Source: Gracilariopsis chorda (Eukaryota; Rhodophyta; Florideophyceae; Gracilariales; Gracilariaceae). Taken from it: DNA of 64,000 nucleotides. The first letter of the stretch is position 1; each line of letters opens with the position of its first letter. The position numbers were made by a program, and so were the translations under genes. Under the pieces are notes generated by a model. It was not told where the DNA came from and searched no databases. It saw only the letters and a list, made by a program, of their open reading frames with translations. Below, piece by piece: positions 59,502 through 64,000 of this stretch. The stretch spans positions 1 to 64,000 of the forward strand of contig NBIV01000054.1 in the NCBI GenBank assembly GCA_003194525.1, given 5' to 3'.

Positions 59502-60369
59502 ATCTGAGGTGTACTCGGGGCGAGCGATGAAGCGGGATGCATGAATTTTAGCCCCCGTTTACCGGGCTAATTAGCGGTCGGGTTACCCAGGGTGGTTATG
59601 GGAACATTCATATTTTGTGGTACTTGCCTGGCAAGGGTGGTGGACACGTGGCTACAGCCCCGGCCAGGAGGCCCAAAACGGCTACTTATTTTAGTATAGT
59701 TTAGGGGTTAATTTTACTTAGGCTAGTGCACTACCTACTGTACTGCACTGAGCTAGTACTTGAGCGTCGGCCGCACGACGGCGAGCTCACCAAGAAAAGT
59801 AACAAGAGTTCGGCTCTGACTCTATTCGCCATGCGAAGTGTCTAACTCCTCGCGGAGGTACACCGCTTGCCCGATAGTTTCACCCGACTCGCACCACCGA
59901 GGAGACCGTGCTCGTCGTACCCAGTGGGTTGTGACCACTCGTGGTATTCATTGTTGTCGTGTGACCGCCCGTACAGGCCCTATCTCCGCCCCAGTTTTGG
60001 GTATTGATATTACCGACGTGTGTCGTGAGACCGTGAGACCATCTCTTCCCCTCATATTCCCTAACCGCCGCGCGGTGCGTGTTCGTGTGTGTGTATCGGC
60101 ACCCCCTCCGGGGTCTGTTCCCGCTTTCCGCACGCCCCCGTCGGGTGGTCCCTTTCCCTCTTTTGTTCCCCTGTTCGCAGGCTACTTCCGGACCAGCCGT
60201 GGTTCCGACCCGTTCTAACCCCTAAACCTCCGAGGTACATCCAGGCTCCCGACGGAGTTACACCCGTCATACGGGACACGGAGGGCTCTACCCAGCTGGG
60301 CCTACCTCTCCAAGAGAGCAAGGCTTCGAGCTGCCTTGGGTGCCTTTCCCACACCGGGATTGCACCACA
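59502..60369 (+). repeat. 5' LTR of third element
   Basis: It ends TGCACCACA as the inner LTR does and shares blocks with it (GAGGGCTCTACCCA, GGACACGTGG, GCTAGTACTT). The start is uncertain by some tens of bases. Confidence 0.65.
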
Positions 60370-60371
60370 AG

Positions 60372-60388
60372 TGGTCTCCCGACCTAGA
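60372..60388 (+). promoter_or_regulatory. Primer-binding site of third element
   Basis: TGGTCTCCCGACCTAGA, identical to that of the inner element, two bases after the LTR end. Confidence 0.75.
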
Positions 60389-60519
60389 ACGGGTTTGGCT
60401 TCCAATCCGGCCTGTCGGAAGTCCGCTTCCCCTTCTTCCCTTTTATCCCTTTTTGCTCATTTGTTGAGATTCCCAAGCCGGGGGACTGGTGAAGTAAGCC
60501 GTGGACGGCTATCTGCAGT

Positions 60520-61068
60520 ATGCTGCCCACAGCTCCGAGTTCCCCCAGGAATGGTCCGCAACGGAACGCCGCAGCGGCGAGATCACGAAGGTCCGTTCCG
60601 GAACAACTACTTACCAATGCCGTCGGTCTGGAATCCCAAGGAATCCCATCGGCAACCTCGGTGCCTCGAGCCGTGACAGCTGTGGCCACTACGCCACCTC
60701 CGGTGGTCGAAACGCCGTCGGCTGTCCCCCCGAGACCCGGGTCGCCTAAGTACCATCTCCTCGAGTCGAGAATCGACATTGCCAATGTGGCCCACGCCTC
60801 CCTCTCGCAGCAAGTTACCGAGTTGGAACGGCGATGGAGTGACTCCCTGGCTCGGGATTATTCGGGAGATATTCGTCTCCTGAGAGCTGATGTGAATTCC
60901 ATTCTGGAGTGTCTGGGTACTCCGGCTGCCTTCGTAGAAGGATATCGGGAGTTCGTGGAGGAAGTTAAAACCCATATGATGCGGGTAACCGGACGTATGG
61001 ACACGCTGGAAGCGTTGCTCAGAGAAGACCTGAACGCTCCGAGACAGGAGGAAGTGAAGGTCATCTGA
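60520..61068 (+). pseudogene. Third element gag N-terminal part, frameshifted
   Basis: 182 codons from an ATG. It matches the inner gag head (IRLLRADVNSILECLGTP against LRILRSDVNSVLESLGQP). It ends at a stop, but the basic/Ser-rich continuation (SSSSDSETSSSS, RHFGLKELKPTNPLYRKL) goes on in another frame to about 61365, so a frameshift has split gag. Confidence 0.75.
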
Positions 61069-61402
61069 ACCCAACACCGCTCCAGTCACCTCCCCCGTCA
61101 CCCTGGAAAGAGAGTTCATCGTTATGAAGTTTCGTCAAGTTCCGACTCGGAAACAAGTTCGAGTAGCTCGTCTTCGAGATCATCGCGTGAAGGGAAAGGC
61201 CGCCGTCGCGGAGAAGAACCTAGTTCGAGGGCTACCTACACCTCCCATGGAGCAATCCGTGCGCGGGAGAAAGGTCGCCGTCATTTCGGCTTGAAGGAAT
61301 TGAAACCGACGAATCCCCTTTACAGGAAGCTGTTTTCCTATCGTTATTACCGATTGGAAGACTCTCTCTTCGGGCACTCGAAGTTCGAGAGACACCGGTC
61401 GG

Positions 61403-62566
61403 GTGAAGGATCTCATACGTCGTATGAATGTGACGATGCTTAAGCAGAAGTTCTCCGGTGAAGATCCGATCCTCGTGTTGGATTTTCTGGCCCGCTTTGT
61501 GCAGGAAGCAGACGTACTCGAAATGAGTGAGGCGCAGGCATACGTTGCGTTGCCCTACTTTCTTTCAAGAATGGCTGAAGATCAGTACAACTCGGTCAGG
61601 GGTTCGTCCAGGGCCTCAGAAGGAGGTGTTACGTGCTGGCCCGAGGCTGTACACTACCTGCTCAGGTCGTACGCGACGGGAACTGCAATCAGTCAAGCTA
61701 TTGTGGCGGTTCGCGATACGAAACAGAAGCCTGGTGAAACGGAAACGTCGTATTCAACTCGCTTGAATAAAGCGTTTCATCGTTGTGGAAATGTGTTTAC
61801 CGCTTTTGAGCGTTGCTCCATGCTGGTGGATGGTTTAGATCCTGGTATCAGGGCACTGGTGTCCCGCTACAGGGAAGAGAAGCGCAAGGCGACGTATCTG
61901 GAACTGGTCCAGTACGCGCAGGCTGAGGGTGACACCCTCAGAGCGAGAGACCCGAGGCGTCGGTCGTCGAAGGCTCTCTTCGTCGAGAACGAGGCTTCCT
62001 CGGCATCTCTCCTTAACCCGGGACCACCTTCCGGATTTGCGGATAACATCCAGTATCTTGGCAGTCTTGAACAGTCGTTGGCAACCTCGGAACTGCCGTC
62101 CACGGTTACACCCCCCGTGGTAGATCTGGCCTTTTACGCAAACCCCGGTCGGGTTCCCCCAGCCCCGCTAGCCTACGCGTCGAGCGCTACAAGACACTCC
62201 CGCCCGGGATGGTCCAACCCGAAGCAACTAGCATTCCAACCACAACACCCTCAGCACCGCGGAATGATGTCCCACGCCACCGGAACACGTTCAGCCCCGC
62301 TGATTTGCTACATTTGTTACCTTGAAGGTCATACTGCGTCGCAGTGTACCCTCCCCATTCGCGAGATGTGGAAGATCGTGGGAAATTATGAGAATCTCCC
62401 ACCGGAGCATAAGGCTCGTGTCCCGAGTAATTCGTATGAAGACGCAAAGGCTGCGGTCCACAATGCTCAAGCTCGAGAAGCCGCGAAAACCGCGAACGGT
62501 AACAACCCTAACCTTTCGGAACGGGCTCAGCCGCACCCAGCGGTCGATTCGGTCCCGAAAAACTAA
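61403..62566 (+). CDS. Third element gag core
   Basis: 387 codons matching the inner gag core: KFSGEDPILVLDFLARFVQ, YVALPYFLSRMAEDQY, LNKAFHRCGN and a CCHC knuckle (CYICYLEGHTASQC). The open frame begins upstream (VKDLIRRMN) after a frameshift near 61365. It ends PKN TAA, where pol continues in the -1 frame. Confidence 0.88.
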   Translation: MKDLIRRMNVTMLKQKFSGEDPILVLDFLARFVQEADVLEMSEAQAYVALPYFLSRMAEDQYNSVRGSSRASEGGVTCWPEAVHYLLRSYATGTAISQAIVAVRDTKQKPGETETSYSTRLNKAFHRCGNVFTAFERCSMLVDGLDPGIRALVSRYREEKRKATYLELVQYAQAEGDTLRARDPRRRSSKALFVENEASSASLLNPGPPSGFADNIQYLGSLEQSLATSELPSTVTPPVVDLAFYANPGRVPPAPLAYASSATRHSRPGWSNPKQLAFQPQHPQHRGMMSHATGTRSAPLICYICYLEGHTASQCTLPIREMWKIVGNYENLPPEHKARVPSNSYEDAKAAVHNAQAREAAKTANGNNPNLSERAQPHPAVDSVPKN

Positions 62567-64000
62567 TCTTGGGAGTCTCCCCCACGGGAGGGGTGTCTTC
62601 CAAGCCGAAGTTGAAGACGCCTGAGGCGCCACCGCTTCGCTCCCCTGCCAAAATCCTTACGAGGAAACTGGCTCAAGAAGACGTGAGCTCGGACCACTTA
62701 GTGGCTCTGCGTCGTCCGTGGATACGGTCCCGTAACCTCCGCATCCCGGATCGAGTTTTGGTAATGGCCAAGAGGAACTATAAAGTTTATAGTGACCTCG
62801 GTCTCTCTAACCAGTTCATGGTTCGTCAGTTATCTGTCCTGGATACAGGTGCCGCTCCGAACCTGATCAATATCGGGATTATTCCACCCGCCATGCGGAA
62901 ATGCATTCGCATTGGTCCAAGTCTGGATCTGGCGGACGCTAATAACAACCCGCTCCAGACTCTTGGAACAATTCCTCTGGTACTCAGACTAGGCACCTAC
63001 GTGGTGAAGTTGGACTTCATCGTATGCGATTCTCTTGCTGCACCGGTCATCCTCGGTTGTGATTTCTGTGACCGCTTCGTGGAAGCTATCCGCCCTCGCT
63101 CCAGATCCGTGGAATTGGCCAACGGTTCGACCATCCCGATTGTACGGAAGCCCTTGCGACACGCCTCCCGTAAACGGGTACCTTTACCTGCTGCTCAGGA
63201 AGCGTCCAATGTGGATCGAGCATCTACGAAGATTCGCGTCGCAGAACCAGTTTCGATCCCGAAGGAATCTCAGGTGTGGGTCTCAGTAACATCCAAACAC
63301 CACGGGTTGCAGGTTGTTCAACCGCTCCCCTCGCTCTACGAACAGCGCCGTCTCGCATTAGCAAATGGGATCTTATCCGTCGAGCCGGACAAACCCTTTA
63401 AGGTTCTCGTTGCTAACCTCGGAACTACCACTCAGTGGTTGGTTAAAAACCAGGTCCTGGGCAACATGCTTCCGCATCCGTTGGCTATCCTTCCTACAAA
63501 GATTCCGATATCCGACGTTCTCGGAATACAAGACCCTAAGGAGGGGGAGGAGATCCCGTTCGTTCCGTTGGATCCCGCCCGGGAAAGTTCAGATTCGACT
63601 GTCGAAGAAGCTCAGAAGAGCACGACTTCAGCATCGGCAGATACTGCGTTAGACCCAGAACAGGCTTTGGATAAGTTGGACCTGGATCACATTAACGAAT
63701 CTCATCGTGAGAAGTTTCGTGACATGCTCAGGGACTTTACCGCCATGTGGGACGGTTCCCTGGGGACGATAGGGGTAACCGAACATCGGATTGATTTGTT
63801 GCCGGATACACGGCCTATTGCACAGCACCCGTATCGGGCAGGCCCTAAAGCAAGGGGGGAAGAGAAATCTCAGGTGGAGAAGATGCTGCGAGCTGGAGTT
63901 ATCGAAGCAGCACAATCCCCTTGGGCTTCTCCTGTTGTCCTTGTTCCGAAAGCCGATGGATCATGGCGTTTCTGTGTGGATTACCGCCGCCTGAATGCGG
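62512..64000 (+). CDS. Third element pol, N-terminal part (truncated by window)
   Basis: The -1 frame opens at 62512, overlaps the gag end by about 50 nt, and stays open to the edge: GVSPTGGVSSKPKLKTP, protease LSVLDTGAAPNLIN, and the RT start WRFCVDYRRLNA. Closely similar to the inner pol (shared RRPWIRSRNLRIP, NNPLQT, ESHREKFRDML-like stretches). No ATG is expected at its head if it is made as gag-pol. Confidence 0.88.
62557..62590 (+). promoter_or_regulatory. Candidate -1 frameshift site, third element
   Basis: GAAAAACTAA (gag stop) followed by the stem-loop CTCCC, CCAC, GGGAG (62577-62590). It corresponds to the site at 28616-28650 in the inner element. Confidence 0.45.

Larger units (their letters stand above)
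59502..64000 (+). mobile_element. Third Ty3/gypsy element, relative of the inner one (cut by window edge)
   Basis: A 5' LTR, primer-binding site, gag and the first part of pol on the plus strand. LTR end (TTGCACCACA), primer-binding site, gag and pol all resemble the inner element at 20.3-31.7 kb. The protein sequences are clearly homologous but diverged. Gag carries at least two frameshifts (around 61068 and 61370). The 3' half, including any antisense ORF, is outside the window. The left LTR limit is an estimate from the TG at 59502, because the second LTR is not visible. Confidence 0.88.

Overview
The window is nuclear DNA of a eukaryote. It carries host genes for ORC4, the rRNA methyltransferase EMG1/NEP1, a SAP30-type corepressor subunit, a Ca2+-regulated kinase and a large secreted malectin protein. 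Most have no visible intron and sit in a compact island: ORC4 and EMG1 are tail to tail about 120 bp apart. The island is interrupted by long retrotransposon blocks. Compact intron-poor genes, Ty3/gypsy elements, a cyanobacterial-looking nuclease-fold protein and a GH6 glycoside hydrolase would suit a red alga. That placement is an inference, with about even confidence.

Layout. 1-1.9 kb: eroded retrotransposon gag and a broken zinc-finger ORF (minus). 1.87-3.42 kb: Tc1/mariner element with intact terminal inverted repeats and a transposase killed by three in-frame stops. 5.1-5.3 kb: 3' scrap of a non-LTR retrotransposon, then a GH6 gene (5.9-6.8 kb). 8.7-19.3 kb: host island with a small unknown gene, a one-intron PD-(D/E)XK gene, a giant WD40 protein, ORC4 (with another non-LTR scrap in its upstream region), EMG1 and a METTL7-like methyltransferase. 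19.32-37.53 kb: a Ty3/gypsy element (outer, minus, 5-bp target duplication GAGAT) whose 3' LTR was split by a second, 11.5-kb chromodomain Ty3/gypsy element (inner, minus, target duplication AGCAT). The LTR pairs differ at about 0.7% of sites, so both are young. 37.85-38.93 kb: degenerate minisatellite. 39.1-41.9 kb: PIF/Harbinger gene pair, both ORFs open. 43.8-56.0 kb: second host island with an EF-hand/kinase protein, a primase-like (AEP) protein, a SAP30-type protein and the malectin protein. 59.5-64.0 kb: 5' part of a diverged relative of the inner element (plus), running off the right edge.

Most unusual observation. The inner element is studded with short GC-rich perfect inverted repeats, roughly one every 20-25 nt in the two stretches I counted. 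They run through coding DNA. The homologous gag of the 3' element encodes nearly the same protein with far fewer of them, so protein sequence alone does not explain them. The same inner element has a long antisense ORF pair next to its 3' LTR, and a conserved candidate -1 frameshift signal at its gag/pol junction. The outer element starts gag inside its LTR, so its primer-binding site is translated. Among host genes, ORC4 has lost its Walker A Thr and Walker B acids, the primase-like protein has its zinc module N-terminal to the catalytic core, and the kinase has its EF-hands N-terminal to the catalytic domain.
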